A DNA stretch of 64,000 nucleotides from Bradyrhizobium sp. AZCC 2176 (GCF_036924645.1 NZ_JAZHRX010000001.1:6165501-6229500); one strand, 5' to 3'; positions 35,250 through 43,987 are shown, counted from the first letter of the stretch. A program made the numbers and translations. The notes: generated from the sequence alone by a model not told the origin.

Positions 35250-35462
35250 TCACCCGCCCAGCACGTTTCCCCAACCGTCGAACACATACTCTCTCCACGC
35301 GACGGTCCCGTCATCGCGGAACACGCTGGAACGGCGGAAGTCGTCGGCTTCCTCGCCAGTCCAGCTAATGATCTGATCGGCCGTGAGGTCGTGCAGGACT
35401 GCCGGCTCGAACGGGTCGAAGGTCGTCATGGGACGCATGGCTGGCGCTGTCATCATGCGCAT
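35250..35462 (-). CDS. Hypothetical small protein
   Basis: 70 residues if the ATG at 35462 (MRMMTAPAMRPMTT) is used; internal ATGs at 35456, 35453 and nearer MTTFDPFEP are possible. The C-terminal two thirds are acidic and well formed (LTADQIISWTGEEADDFRRS, VFRDDGTVAWREYVFDGWGN). Family not recognised. It is divergent from the CsaA-like gene. Confidence 0.5.
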   Translation of the reverse strand: MRMMTAPAMRPMTTFDPFEPAVLHDLTADQIISWTGEEADDFRRSSVFRDDGTVAWREYVFDGWGNVLGG

Positions 35463-35558
35463 GCAACGCTTTCGCGGCAAGAAAGGTTGCGTTACGGCAT
35501 CCCCAGATATTCGATGCGGATATCTTTGGCGGCCGACCGCGCAAACAATGAGCAAGAC

Positions 35559-35903
35559 ATGCCCCCGCTAAAACCCCAGGCTACCTACGACGATTTCGCG
35601 CGTCTCGATATCCGGATCGGCAAGGTTGTCGACGTGCAGCCGTTTCCCCGCGCGCGCAATCCGTCCCTCAAGGTCGGCGTCGACGTCGGCGCCGGCAGGA
35701 TCATGTGGTCGAGCGCGCAGATCACGAACTACGAGCCGGCAGCCCTGCTCGGCTCGCTGGTCGTGTGCGTCTGCAATCTGGGCGCGAAGAACATCGCAGG
35801 CTTCACATCCGAACTCTTGATCCTCGGCGCCAAGGACGCGGCAGGCAACGTGATCGTGCTGGGCCCGCGCAGCGAGATTGCGATCGGCGAGCCGATCTTT
35901 TGA
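35559..35903 (+). CDS. CsaA-like tRNA-binding protein
   Basis: 114 residues from ATG MPPLKPQATYDDFARLDIRI. The whole protein is one OB-fold tRNA-binding domain: IRIGKVVDVQPFPRARNPSL, then VGVDVGAG, SSAQITNY, and the C-terminal NVIVLGPRSEI, as in CsaA and the Arc1p/MetRS C-terminal domain. CsaA is described as a secretion-related chaperone in Bacillus. The longer open frame is rejected. A small membrane protein follows. Confidence 0.9.
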   Translation: MPPLKPQATYDDFARLDIRIGKVVDVQPFPRARNPSLKVGVDVGAGRIMWSSAQITNYEPAALLGSLVVCVCNLGAKNIAGFTSELLILGAKDAAGNVIVLGPRSEIAIGEPIF

Positions 35904-36020
35904 CATCACGGGTGACGCGGGCGCGGCCTTGTTCGCAGGGACTTCGGCGGGGTACGCTACCGCCGCCCCGCTTCAACGGGCGCGGCTCCAATCCACGCCT
36001 ATCGCAGGGTAAGGATCGCC

Positions 36021-36194
36021 ATGAACGGAAATCGATATTACGGGGTTCGCGTCGAGGGCGCGAAATACGGCGTGGGTTTTGGCTCGGCGCTCGCCATCGC
36101 GATCTCCTACACCAACAACCACTCGATCCTCTGGGCGATCATCCACGGCATCCTGGGCTGGCTCTACGTGATATATGTCGCGCTGTTCAAGTAG
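36021..36194 (+). CDS. Small hypothetical membrane protein
   Basis: 57 residues starting MNGNRYYGVRVEGAKYGVGF and continuing with a hydrophobic stretch (ALAIAISYTNN, LWAIIHGILGWLYVIYVALF). AAGGA lies five bases before the ATG. It is a well-formed frame with good codon use and probably real. It may be a one- or two-helix membrane protein. Function unknown. Confidence 0.65.
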   Translation: MNGNRYYGVRVEGAKYGVGFGSALAIAISYTNNHSILWAIIHGILGWLYVIYVALFK

Positions 36195-36238
36195 GCGCAG
36201 GTAAGCCCCGCCCGAACGGCAAAGCTAAGAGGGCTCCC

Positions 36239-37249
36239 ATGTACCAGATGTTATGCGTTCTACTGGCGACGATCGCCTATGGAAGCACGACTGGACACTG
36301 CCAAGGCACTCAAGAAAGCACTCAGGCCGGCATGACCGCGGTCACGTTTCAGTCTTCCACCTACAGCGACATGGGTCAGCTCTTGACGCGAGAGGCTGCG
36401 ACCGGAGCGGTGACGGTCAGGGCCGAACTCGGCTTCCCCGAACAGGCCAGGAATCGCTATCCTGCCGTCATCGTCGTTCACACCCTCGCCGGCTATCGTG
36501 ACGCCAACGAAGGCTATGCCGCGGCCGAATTGCGCAAGGCGGGCTTCGCGACATTGACCTACGACAGTTTCGCCGCGCGCGGAACCACGGGCGCTGCCCT
36601 GCAGGGATCAACAGGCTATCTGCCGCTTGGCGTTGCGGACGCATACGCCGCGCTGCGGCTTCTTTCGGGCGAGCCACGAATCGATGCCGACCGCATTGCC
36701 ATCATCGGCTTCTCGTACGGCGCTGAAGTGGCGCATCTCGCTTCATTCGAGACGCTGCGATCGGCGCTCATTCCCGGACCGGGCCGGTTTGCCGCGCACG
36801 CCGCGTTCTATCCCGGCGGGAGTTTTGGCGCGGTCGCCGAAGCCAGCGCCTATACCGGCTCTCCGGTGCTGATGCTGCTCGGCGAGAAAGACGACAATTT
36901 GCCGGTGACAAAGATCGAGAGCTATCTGGCCTACGCGCGCGCCGCCGGGACTCCGGCCCCGATCGAAACCGTGATCTACCCGGGCGCCTACCATGCATGG
37001 ACCGTTCCCGACCTCACCCGCGCGCGCTTCTATCCGAACCTCGTCAGCACGAAAAAATGTCCGCTCATCCTGCTCGGGCCGAAGTGGCCGGCTTTGCTCA
37101 TCGACGGCGAGGCGAAGCCGTTCGACCCGGCCACCTTCGGTGCGTGCATAGCGGCAGCGCCCGGCTATTCGATGGGATTTGATGCGGCGGTTCGCGCCCA
37201 ATCGATCACCGACACGGTTCGGTTCCTTCAACGGAGCCTGCGACCGTAG
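36239..37249 (+). CDS. Exported dienelactone hydrolase family protein
   Basis: 336 residues from ATG MYQMLCVLLATIAYG with AGAGGG six bases upstream. A short signal sequence ends near residue 20. The alpha/beta-hydrolase core shows VIVVHTLAGYRDANEG, the nucleophile elbow IGFSYGAEVA, GEKDDNLPVTK (Asp) and YPGAYHAWTV (His). Dienelactone-hydrolase relatives cleave lactones and esters. Substrate unknown. Repeats of two families follow the stop codon. Confidence 0.82.
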   Translation: MYQMLCVLLATIAYGSTTGHCQGTQESTQAGMTAVTFQSSTYSDMGQLLTREAATGAVTVRAELGFPEQARNRYPAVIVVHTLAGYRDANEGYAAAELRKAGFATLTYDSFAARGTTGAALQGSTGYLPLGVADAYAALRLLSGEPRIDADRIAIIGFSYGAEVAHLASFETLRSALIPGPGRFAAHAAFYPGGSFGAVAEASAYTGSPVLMLLGEKDDNLPVTKIESYLAYARAAGTPAPIETVIYPGAYHAWTVPDLTRARFYPNLVSTKKCPLILLGPKWPALLIDGEAKPFDPATFGACIAAAPGYSMGFDAAVRAQSITDTVRFLQRSLRP

Positions 37250-37259
37250 CGAGTAGCCC

Positions 37260-37322
37260 GGGATGAGCCAATGGAGCACGCATTCGCGCGACCCGTTGGC
37301 TCAGCCCGGCTACGTTCGCTAC
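37260..37322. repeat. Dispersed palindromic repeat, type A (partial)
   Basis: GGGATGAGCCAATGGAGCAC, then GCATTCGCGCGACCCGTTGG and CTCAGCCCGGCTACGTTCGC match the second half of the 27671 element. It lies directly after the hydrolase stop codon. Confidence 0.65.
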
Positions 37323-37326
37323 AGTT

Positions 37327-37424
37327 TTGTTCTCCATCCGACTCCAATTTGTTCGCAAGGAACGAATCGGAATCGCACAAGTCAGCGCGGGCCAATTCTT
37401 AACAAGGCGTTTGCTTCGTGCTTC
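37327..37424. repeat. Dispersed repeat, type B (copy 2)
   Basis: Same orientation as 30326-30424, about 90 percent alike by hand alignment, including TTTGTTCGCAAGGAACGAAT. In both places a type A or related palindrome is adjacent, hinting at a composite element. After it, 37500-37585 holds another inverted repeat (GGCGGATTAGCGTTAGCGCA with GGCGCTAATCCACCCTGC). Confidence 0.8.
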
Positions 37425-37591
37425 CGCGAGGATACAGCGGAGAAGTTGCGACGAAGCCGCGCCGCGTTGTCCTTAGCGAACGGCGCGACCGACGGATTCG
37501 CAAGTAGGGCGGATTAGCGTTAGCGCAATCCGCCGTTCTCGCGAAAATTCGGTGGGTTACGCTGGCGCTAATCCACCCTGCTCACCGAAGC

Positions 37592-37861
37592 TCAGGCCGC
37601 TTTCGCGGTCTTCTCCGGCGGCGCGGTTTCCATCGCGCGCATGTAGAGATCGAGCAGGCTTTCGCGCTCGTCGCGCTCGTCCTGGTCCTGCTTCCGCAGC
37701 TTGATGATCTCCTTGAGGATCTTCACATCAAACCCCTCGCCCTTGGCCTCCGAAAACACTTCCTTCTTCTGCTCGTTCAGTTCCTGCAATTCGGTGTCGA
37801 TATTCTCGATCCGCTCGACGAAAGAACGAATCCGGCCGCCGGGAATGGTGACGTCAGACAT
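37592..37861 (-). CDS. gapR: GapR family nucleoid-associated protein (DUF2312)
   Basis: 89 residues with GGAGG five bases before the ATG. The single DUF2312 domain is clear: IRSFVERIENIDTELQELNE, then EVFSEAKGEGFDVKILKEII and LRKQDQDERDERESLLDLYM. GapR of Caulobacter binds overtwisted AT-rich DNA ahead of replication and transcription. Length matches the family. The neighbouring pdxY gene is divergent. Confidence 0.9.
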   Translation of the reverse strand: MSDVTIPGGRIRSFVERIENIDTELQELNEQKKEVFSEAKGEGFDVKILKEIIKLRKQDQDERDERESLLDLYMRAMETAPPEKTAKAA

Positions 37862-37972
37862 GGTGCCTCCCTGTTGAATGAGGTCGTGAAAATGCCCGCA
37901 AACAAATAACCAATGTGTTAACCTCGGCAGGTTCCCCGCCCCGACAACCGGCTTATTCCCCAGATCAATCTC

Positions 37973-38833
37973 ATGAACGTGATTTCTATCCAGTCGCAGG
38001 TCGCCTACGGCCATGTCGGCAACAGCGCCGCGGTGTTTCCGATGCAGATGCACGGGATCGACGTGGTGGCGGTGCCGACCACGCTGCTCAGCAACCGGCC
38101 GGGCTATCCGACCATTCGCGGCCGGGTGCTCGATCGAGAGCTCGTCGCCGACCTCTTGCACGGGATCGAGGAGCGCGGCGCGGTCGATACTGCCACGATG
38201 ATCCTGTCCGGCTATCTCGGCTCGGCCGACAACGCCGCCGTGGTCGCGGACTTTGTCGCCCGCGCCAAGGCCAGGAATCCGGCGCTAGTCTATTGCTGCG
38301 ACCCCGTGCTCGGGGATCGCGACCGCGGCCTGTTCGTCCACGCCGACATCCCGCCGCTGGTGCGCGATTTGCTGTGCCCGCTGGCCGATATCATCACGCC
38401 CAATCATTTCGAGTTCGAATGGCTGTGCGGGGCCAAGGCAACTTCGATCGATCAGGTGCTTAAGGCGGCGCGCGCGTTCATGGCGCGCGGGACGGTTGTC
38501 GTCACCAGCGCCGAGCTTGCCGACACGCCCGAAGGCGAGATCGAGACGCTCGCCGTCGAACGCGCCGACGAAGGGTTCAAGGCCTTTCGCGTCCGCACCC
38601 CAAAACTGCCGATCAGCCCGAACGGCACCGGCGATCTGTTTGCCGCGCTATTGGTGTCGGCGCGCGTCCGCGGCTTCGACACGCCGGATGCGCTCAGCCA
38701 CGCCGCCTCCGCCATCTTCGCCGTGCTGGAACGCACCGAGGCCAGTGGCACCGAGGAAATGCGCATCGTCGAGAGCGCAGAGTGGCTCGTTCATCCGCAA
38801 CGCAAATTCGAATGCATCGCGATCGGCCAGTAG
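37973..38833 (+). CDS. pdxY: Pyridoxal kinase
   Basis: 286 residues. PdxY/PdxK ribokinase-fold signatures are present: ISIQSQVAYGHVGNSAAVFP, then VPTTLLSNRPGYP, YCCDPVLGDRDRGLF, ITPNHFEFEWL, and the catalytic ISPNGTGDLFAAL (Asp in GTGD). It phosphorylates pyridoxal to pyridoxal 5'-phosphate in the vitamin B6 salvage pathway. It stands alone; a shared terminator lies downstream. Confidence 0.95.
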   Translation: MNVISIQSQVAYGHVGNSAAVFPMQMHGIDVVAVPTTLLSNRPGYPTIRGRVLDRELVADLLHGIEERGAVDTATMILSGYLGSADNAAVVADFVARAKARNPALVYCCDPVLGDRDRGLFVHADIPPLVRDLLCPLADIITPNHFEFEWLCGAKATSIDQVLKAARAFMARGTVVVTSAELADTPEGEIETLAVERADEGFKAFRVRTPKLPISPNGTGDLFAALLVSARVRGFDTPDALSHAASAIFAVLERTEASGTEEMRIVESAEWLVHPQRKFECIAIGQ

Positions 38834-38907
38834 GGCGGATCAGCCGCAGGCGTAATCCGCGGTCCATCCGCGGCCGATCGGCTACTCGCTGTCACTCATC
38901 CGTACAA

Positions 38908-38934
38908 AAAGCCCGCGACGAAATCGCGGGCTTT
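38908..38934. terminator. Bidirectional terminator between pdxY and the exported protein gene
   Basis: AAAGCCCGCGA, loop CGAAA, TCGCGGGCTTT form an 11-base perfect stem with A-run on one side and T-run on the other. It separates convergent genes. Confidence 0.8.
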
Positions 38935-38973
38935 CTGGCGCAAGCGGCGATGGAGACGCCGGCGCGACCGTGG

Positions 38974-39249
38974 TCAGCGAATGGCGCGGCCGGTGGTCGG
39001 GGTTGGGGCGGCCGTCTCGGCCGTCCGTGTCGTTCGCGGCGTCAAGACGCTCAACTGATGCGCAGTGGCTGTGGAGGTCAGCGCCGGCGACTGCTCCCTG
39101 ACGTCAGCGGCTCCCAGCACGCGTACCTGCACCGCCGATATCGGCAGCCCCTTCGTTTCATAGCGCGGCAACTCTGCTGCAAAACCGGCAGTGGCACCCG
39201 CAATCGAGAATGCGGCAACGGCTGCGATCGACAAGGTCGTCTTCTTCAC
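38974..39249 (-). CDS. Hypothetical exported protein
   Basis: 91 residues. A clear signal peptide MKKTTLSIAAVAAFSIAGAT ends near residue 24 (GFAAE). The mature part has LPISAVQVRVLGAADVREQS and a Thr/Ala/Pro-rich tail. Family unknown. It may be a small periplasmic protein. Confidence 0.65.
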   Translation of the reverse strand: MKKTTLSIAAVAAFSIAGATAGFAAELPRYETKGLPISAVQVRVLGAADVREQSPALTSTATAHQLSVLTPRTTRTAETAAPTPTTGRAIR

Positions 39250-39347
39250 TTCAATTCTCCGGACGAAAGGATTCGAGGGGGCAGCTTACACCTTTTTGCT
39301 GCGCTGCGATATCATAATATTGCATTGCAACAATGCAGCGCCCTACC

Positions 39348-39400
39348 CTCAATTAATAGTGAGAGGCCAACCAGTTAGCCGAAAGGCCTGGCGTGTGTTC
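39348..39400. repeat. Dispersed repeat, type C (copy 1)
   Basis: CTCAATTAATAGTGAGAGGC, then CAACCAGTTAGCCGAAAGGC and CTGGCGTGTGTTC. About 45 of 53 bases match 42222-42274. It lies upstream of hisC. Confidence 0.7.
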
Positions 39401-39514
39401 CGGGGGCCGTGGGCAGGCCGCCCAGCAGGTCGGCAACGGCGCGCGCATTGGGACTGGCAAACGAGCACATAGGGCCTTAGGCCGGATAGCCGACTTGTCC
39501 GCTTGGAGAGAAAA

Positions 39515-40579
39515 ATGAGCCGTTTCTGGAGCAGCCTGACGCACGACCTGAGGCCTTATGTGCCAGGCGAACAGCCCCGCATGGCGGAACTGGTCAAGCT
39601 CAACACCAATGAAAGTCCCTTCGGTCCTTCCCCGCGCGCGTTGGAAGCGATCCGCGGCGAGGCCGCTGATACGCTGCGTCTATATCCGGACCCGCAGGCG
39701 TCAGCGCTGCGGGCTGCGTTGGCCGACCATCATCAGGTACGGTCAGAACAAGTGTTCGTCGGCAATGGCTCGGACGAGGTGCTGGCCCACGTCTTCGCCG
39801 CGCTGCTAAAGCATGATGCGCCGTTGCTCTTCCCTGACATCACCTACAGTTTCTACCCGGTCTATTGCCGCCTGTTCGGCATTGCTTACGAAACCGTCCC
39901 GCTCGATCAGGCCATGCAAATCCGCTGTTCCGATTATCGCCGGCCGGCCGGTGCGCTCATCCTGCCCAATCCGAATGCGCCAACAGGCGTTGCGTTGTCA
40001 CGGGCCGAGATCGTTACCTTGCTGGAGGACCATCCCGACGCTCCCGTTGTCATCGACGAAGCCTATGTCGATTTCGGTGCCGAGACCGCGATACCGCTGG
40101 TCGCCTCCCACCCGAACCTTCTGGTCGTTCAAACCATGTCCAAGTCCCGGGCCCTGGCTGGCTTGCGGGTTGGCTATGCCATCGGCAACGCCGACCTGAT
40201 CGAGGGGCTCACCCGGGTGAAGGACAGCTTCAACTCCTATCCCCTCGGCCGGCCCGCCCAGGCCGGCGCCATCGCCTCGCTGCAGGACGAAGCCTATTTT
40301 CAACAGAGCCGCGCGCGCGTGATCGAAGGCCGGGAGCGGCTGAACCGCGGCCTGGTCGGGCTTGGCTTCGAGGTGCTGCCGTCCTCCGCCAATTTCGTCT
40401 TTGCGCGGCATCCGGCACGCGAGGGCGCGGCGCTGGCCACCGCGCTGCGCCAACGGGCGGTGATCGTCCGCCATTTTTCCGCTCCCCGTATCGCCGACCA
40501 TCTTCGGATAAGTGTGGGCACAGACGAGCAAGTTGACCGGCTGTTGTCGGCGCTATCGGACATCTTGGACAGCCCATAG
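39515..40579 (+). CDS. hisC: Histidinol-phosphate aminotransferase
   Basis: 354 residues from ATG at 39515, with GGAG seven bases upstream. Fold-type I aminotransferase motifs are clear: [47 protein letters not shown], and the PLP lysine in [19 protein letters not shown] (about Lys210). It transfers an amino group to imidazole-acetol phosphate in histidine synthesis. Lying outside any his operon, it may be a paralogue acting on other substrates. Confidence 0.9.
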   Translation: MSRFWSSLTHDLRPYVPGEQPRMAELVKLNTNESPFGPSPRALEAIRGEAADTLRLYPDPQASALRAALADHHQVRSEQVFVGNGSDEVLAHVFAALLKHDAPLLFPDITYSFYPVYCRLFGIAYETVPLDQAMQIRCSDYRRPAGALILPNPNAPTGVALSRAEIVTLLEDHPDAPVVIDEAYVDFGAETAIPLVASHPNLLVVQTMSKSRALAGLRVGYAIGNADLIEGLTRVKDSFNSYPLGRPAQAGAIASLQDEAYFQQSRARVIEGRERLNRGLVGLGFEVLPSSANFVFARHPAREGAALATALRQRAVIVRHFSAPRIADHLRISVGTDEQVDRLLSALSDILDSP

Positions 40580-40584
40580 CCAGA

Positions 40585-40658
40585 AGCCCGGATGAGCGGA
40601 GCGATATCCGGGGCGGTATCAGAGTGGTCGCCGGATGTCGCTTCGCTCATCCCGGGCT
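40585..40658. repeat. Dispersed palindrome, type D
   Basis: AGCCCGGATGAGCGGAGCGA and TATCCGG on the left pair with CCGGATGTCGCTTCGCTCAT and CCCGGGCT on the right, forming a near-perfect hairpin. Half copies occur at 25698 and near 30438. It separates hisC from the convergent cyclase gene. Confidence 0.75.
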
Positions 40659-40680
40659 ACGCCATTACCAGCTAGCCATG

Positions 40681-42087
40681 TCAGGGAATCTCATAGACCG
40701 ACACCTTGTCCGCGATGCCGCTCAGCGCCACGCGTCTCGTCGCCGGCTTCAGCCCGTTGCTCTCGAGCAGGGCCCGGGCATGCGCGTTTTCCACCACCGA
40801 TTCCGTCACCACGATCGAGCGTGAGGCCGCAAGCCCCTGGACGCGCGAGGCGATATTGACCGTCTGGCCAAAATAGTCCTGCTGGCCATTGAGTGTGACC
40901 GCAAGGCATGAGCCTTCGTGGATGCCCATCTTCAGGCGCAGGCTCTGATGCTGGCGCTCGGCGCCAAGATCGCTCATCGCCTCGCGCATGCGGATCGCCG
41001 CGGCAATGGCGCGGTCGGGCGTCTCGAAAGTCGCCATGACGGCATCGCCGATAGTCTTCACGATCGCTCCCCTTTCGGACGCAATAATCTCCTGCAGCAG
41101 CCTGAAATGCTCATTGACGAGATCGAAGGCCGTGAGGTCACCGACGCGCTCATAGAGCTCGGTGGAGTCCTTGAGATCGCTGAACAGGAAAGTCAGGCTC
41201 AGGATCTTGAGGCGCTGGCCAATGGCGAGCGTATCGGTCCGGTAGATATCGCGAAACGTCTGATTGGTGAGGAGACGCGTTGCCGTGAGAACCGACTTGC
41301 GTCGCTTGAGGATGTCGTCCAGCGCAGGGTTCGCCACCCATACCGCCGGCAGCACGCGACCGTCGGTGCGGTTGTCCAGGGCGAGGCGCAGCGGCCCGGG
41401 ACGCAAGGTCACGGTATCGACGGGAACCTGGACCCTGTTGAAGATCACCGACAGGTTCTGGCGCTCGCTGGTCTCTTCGCCGCTGACCTCCAGGAACTGG
41501 GCCGCATGCGTCACGGGATCGAACACGATCAACGTGCCCTGCGGCACCTGCAAGGAAAGGATGGCCCTTTCGCCTGCCGGCAAGTCGACGATTTCGAGCG
41601 TGACCTCGTCCAGCAGCTTCTCCAGATCGGTCGGAAGATCGATCGCCGAACTCCAGAAGATCTGGCGATAATATTCGGCCGCGGATAGTTCGTCGGGATT
41701 ATGGGCCGCGATCTTGCGCACGCGCGGGCTTACCGTAAAAGTCACCTCGACCAGATTATCGAGCGTCGTCTCATAGCCCGCGGCGCAGAAGGCGCAATGA
41801 TACTGCGTCCGATCCAGGGTCTTCAGGCTTTTGTTGGCGGAAAGAACCCCGGCGCAGCTCGGGCACATCACGTTCCATGTCATCTCGAATATGCCGAGCC
41901 CCACCGCATTCAGAAGGGCTGCGATGACCCGATCTTCGTCGATACCTTCCGTGCCTGCGAGATCAAGCGCGTTCATCTTGTTCAAGGCATGATCCGGGGC
42001 ATGCCGCACCATCCGCTCGAGCATGTCGACAACGGCTTCGTCGGACGACTGGCGCAGGGCCACAAACAAAGTCCCGGTTTCACTCAT
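40681..42087 (-). CDS. Class III adenylate/guanylate cyclase with N-terminal zinc-ribbon region
   Basis: 468 residues. Residues about 1-265 are an accessory region resembling DUF5939, including paired CPSC and CAFC cysteines (near residues 75 and 98) that could bind zinc. Residues about 280-468 are a class III cyclase catalytic domain: LTFLFSDLKDSTELYERVGD with a metal-binding Asp, IVKTIGDAVMATF with the second Asp, and DYFGQTVNIASRVQ. It makes cAMP (or cGMP) in the cytosol. The sensed signal is unknown. Not linked to an effector nearby. Confidence 0.88.
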   Translation of the reverse strand: MSETGTLFVALRQSSDEAVVDMLERMVRHAPDHALNKMNALDLAGTEGIDEDRVIAALLNAVGLGIFEMTWNVMCPSCAGVLSANKSLKTLDRTQYHCAFCAAGYETTLDNLVEVTFTVSPRVRKIAAHNPDELSAAEYYRQIFWSSAIDLPTDLEKLLDEVTLEIVDLPAGERAILSLQVPQGTLIVFDPVTHAAQFLEVSGEETSERQNLSVIFNRVQVPVDTVTLRPGPLRLALDNRTDGRVLPAVWVANPALDDILKRRKSVLTATRLLTNQTFRDIYRTDTLAIGQRLKILSLTFLFSDLKDSTELYERVGDLTAFDLVNEHFRLLQEIIASERGAIVKTIGDAVMATFETPDRAIAAAIRMREAMSDLGAERQHQSLRLKMGIHEGSCLAVTLNGQQDYFGQTVNIASRVQGLAASRSIVVTESVVENAHARALLESNGLKPATRRVALSGIADKVSVYEIP

Positions 42088-42221
42088 GCGACAATGCTAC
42101 CTGAAAGAAGGCCGCGCGAACACCCGCTAAGCCATGCGCCCATCTAACAAGATGCTCGCCCATCGCCCGAGACAGTGAAAGATCAGCGGATTGGATGGCG
42201 TATTCCCCACGCTCAGTTACG

Positions 42222-42274
42222 CTCAATTAATGGTGAGAGCCCAACCGGTTAGCAGAAGGGCCTGACATGCGTTC
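42222..42274. repeat. Dispersed repeat, type C (copy 2)
   Basis: CTCAATTAATGGTGAGAGCC, then CAACCGGTTAGCAGAAGGGC and CTGACATGCGTTC. It matches 39348-39400. It is followed by GGCGGGTTACGCTGAGCC and a type A element. Confidence 0.7.
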
Positions 42275-42291
42275 TATCGGCGGGTTACGCT

Positions 42292-42360
42292 GAGCCTGTC
42301 ATCACTACGCGAGCGCAATTGCGCTCGTCGGGGGTGCGCATTCGCGCGACCCATTGGCTA
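42292..42360. repeat. Dispersed palindromic repeat, type A
   Basis: GAGCCTGTCATCACTACGCG, then AGCGCAATTGCGCTCGTCGG and GTGCGCATTCGCGCGACCCA. It lies 44 bases before the panE start. Confidence 0.75.
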
Positions 42361-42403
42361 ACTCGCCCTATTCAAACCGGCGTCCGCCGAACGGGAGAAA
42401 AGC

Positions 42404-43309
42404 ATGCAAGTCGCAGTCGTCGGTGCCGGAGCGGTCGGGTGCTACTATGGAGGACTGCTGCTGAGGGCCGGGCATGACGTGACGTTCATCGGCCGGCCGC
42501 CGCATGTCGATGCCATCAACACTCATGGCCTGCTGCTGGATACCAACACGTTCAAAGGCCACCTGCCCGCCAAAGCCGCAACCGACGCAACGGCGCTTGC
42601 CTCACCCGATCTGGTGCTGGTGTGCGTGAAGTCGGCCGATACCGAGCAGGCAGGCCGATCGCTTGCCGGACGCTTGCTGCCGCAAGCATCCGTTCTCAGC
42701 CTGCAGAACGGCGTCGACAACGCGTCGCGTCTTTCCGCCGTCACCGGCCACGCCGTCATTCCCGTCGTCGTCTATGTCGGCAGCGAGATGGCCGGGCCCG
42801 GACACGTCCGGCATCACGGCGGCGGCGACCTCGCCATCGGCCCCTCCGCCGCGAGCGAAGCGCTGGCGCAAACGCTTCGAGCCGCCGGCATCCGCACCAC
42901 GATCGCCGATGACATCGACAAGACGCTGTGGAGCAAGCTGATCATCAACTGCGCCTTTAACGCGCTTTCCGCCGTGGCCGGCATCTCCTACGGCCCGATG
43001 CTGGAAGTCGAAGGCACAAGCGATGTCGTCACGCGCGCGGTGCAGGAAGCAGCATCCGTCGCCCGCGCCTGCGGCGTATCGATATCAGACGATATCATCG
43101 AGCAGATCCTGAAAATCCCCGCCAACATGCCGAACCAGATGTCGTCTACCGCGCAGGATCTTGCGCGCGGCAAGCCCAGCGAGATCGACTTTCTCAACGG
43201 CTACGTGGTGCGCAAGGGCGCCGAGCTCGGCATTGCCACGCCGACCAATCATGCCCTGCAGGTCATGGTGAAGCTGGCGGAACGGGGCAAGGCGATGTCG
43301 CGGAAATAG
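42404..43309 (+). CDS. panE: 2-dehydropantoate 2-reductase
   Basis: 301 residues. N-terminal NADPH-binding Rossmann motif VAVVGAGAVGCYYGGLLLRAG, then VCVKSADTEQA and LQNGVDN. The C-terminal substrate domain has the conserved LWSKLIINCAFNALSAVAGI (catalytic Lys) and SSTAQDLARGKPSEIDFLNG (Glu). It reduces ketopantoate to pantoate for coenzyme A synthesis. It stands alone. Confidence 0.92.
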   Translation: MQVAVVGAGAVGCYYGGLLLRAGHDVTFIGRPPHVDAINTHGLLLDTNTFKGHLPAKAATDATALASPDLVLVCVKSADTEQAGRSLAGRLLPQASVLSLQNGVDNASRLSAVTGHAVIPVVVYVGSEMAGPGHVRHHGGGDLAIGPSAASEALAQTLRAAGIRTTIADDIDKTLWSKLIINCAFNALSAVAGISYGPMLEVEGTSDVVTRAVQEAASVARACGVSISDDIIEQILKIPANMPNQMSSTAQDLARGKPSEIDFLNGYVVRKGAELGIATPTNHALQVMVKLAERGKAMSRK

Positions 43310-43326
43310 CCCGAATCAACGGCCGC

Positions 43327-43509
43327 CTACGCGACCAGGCGCTTCTCGAGGATCTTCCGGAAATCCGTGGCCAAGCTGCCGTAGTAGCCGGCCAGCACCT
43401 CATAAAAGCTCTGCTCGGCCTTGTCGGTTGCATCCCGCGCCTGCTGTTCGCAGCGCGAGGCTTTCGTCTCATACTTCTCCACTTTGGTCTGGAGTTCAGC
43501 CACCACCAT
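43327..43509 (-). CDS. Small hypothetical coiled-coil protein
   Basis: 60 residues from ATG MVVAELQTKVEKYETKAS, with GGGGAG upstream. It is highly helical and charged (QQARDATDKAEQSFYEVLAG). No cysteine pairs or signal peptide. Similar tiny helical proteins are common in the genus. Function unknown. Confidence 0.6.
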   Translation of the reverse strand: MVVAELQTKVEKYETKASRCEQQARDATDKAEQSFYEVLAGYYGSLATDFRKILEKRLVA

Positions 43510-43630
43510 CGTCGTTACTCCCCGCCACACGCACCCCTAGGATGCTAGGCCGGCAAAGGTCGAAAAGATGGCCGGGCTAAGGAGATTTCGTAGCGCAGCC
43601 GTGAGCAAGTCGTGGCTGATAGCGCGGGGC

Positions 43631-43987
43631 CTATCGTGCCGGCACCGGCGCCGGCGGACGCAAGCGTGACCGCGACGCGGCTGTCGCGGCAACCTGTGGC
43701 TTCGCCGCAACGCGCTTCGCATTGTCGATGGATTCCAGATAGGACGTCAGCGCCCAAGCCGAGCTGGAGCCGCTGGAGTAGTGCTTCTGCAGGAACAGAT
43801 AGAGCGTGAGGTGAAAGCGGCCCTTGGCGAGCCCGCGCGGGCTGCGATGGCAGGACACGCAACTTTCGGCAAACAGTTTTGGCGCCGGTTTTCCCTGATC
43901 GAGGTTCTGTGCGAAGGCCACCGATCCGCCCAGCGCAGCCATGACGGCAACAACAAGCAGACCGCAGCGCGCTTTCATGGGCGACAT
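43631..43987 (-). CDS. Small exported c-type cytochrome
   Basis: 118 residues from ATG MSPMKARCGLL with GGAAA seven bases upstream. A signal peptide ends near residue 26 (VAFAQ). A single heme site CVSCH is at residues 43-47 (AESCVSCHRSPRGL). The C-terminus is Ala/Pro/Arg-rich. No distal Met ligand is obvious, so the heme may be bis-His or labile. It is a periplasmic electron carrier, or a heme-bound fragment of one. No redox partner adjacent. Confidence 0.72.
   Translation of the reverse strand: MSPMKARCGLLVVAVMAALGGSVAFAQNLDQGKPAPKLFAESCVSCHRSPRGLAKGRFHLTLYLFLQKHYSSGSSSAWALTSYLESIDNAKRVAAKPQVAATAASRSRLRPPAPVPAR

Noticed and set aside
35462..35493. GCAAC-N17-CGTT resembling an EcfG promoter on the minus strand
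   Set aside because: Mismatch in the -35 element, and it overlaps the putative start at 35462 too closely.
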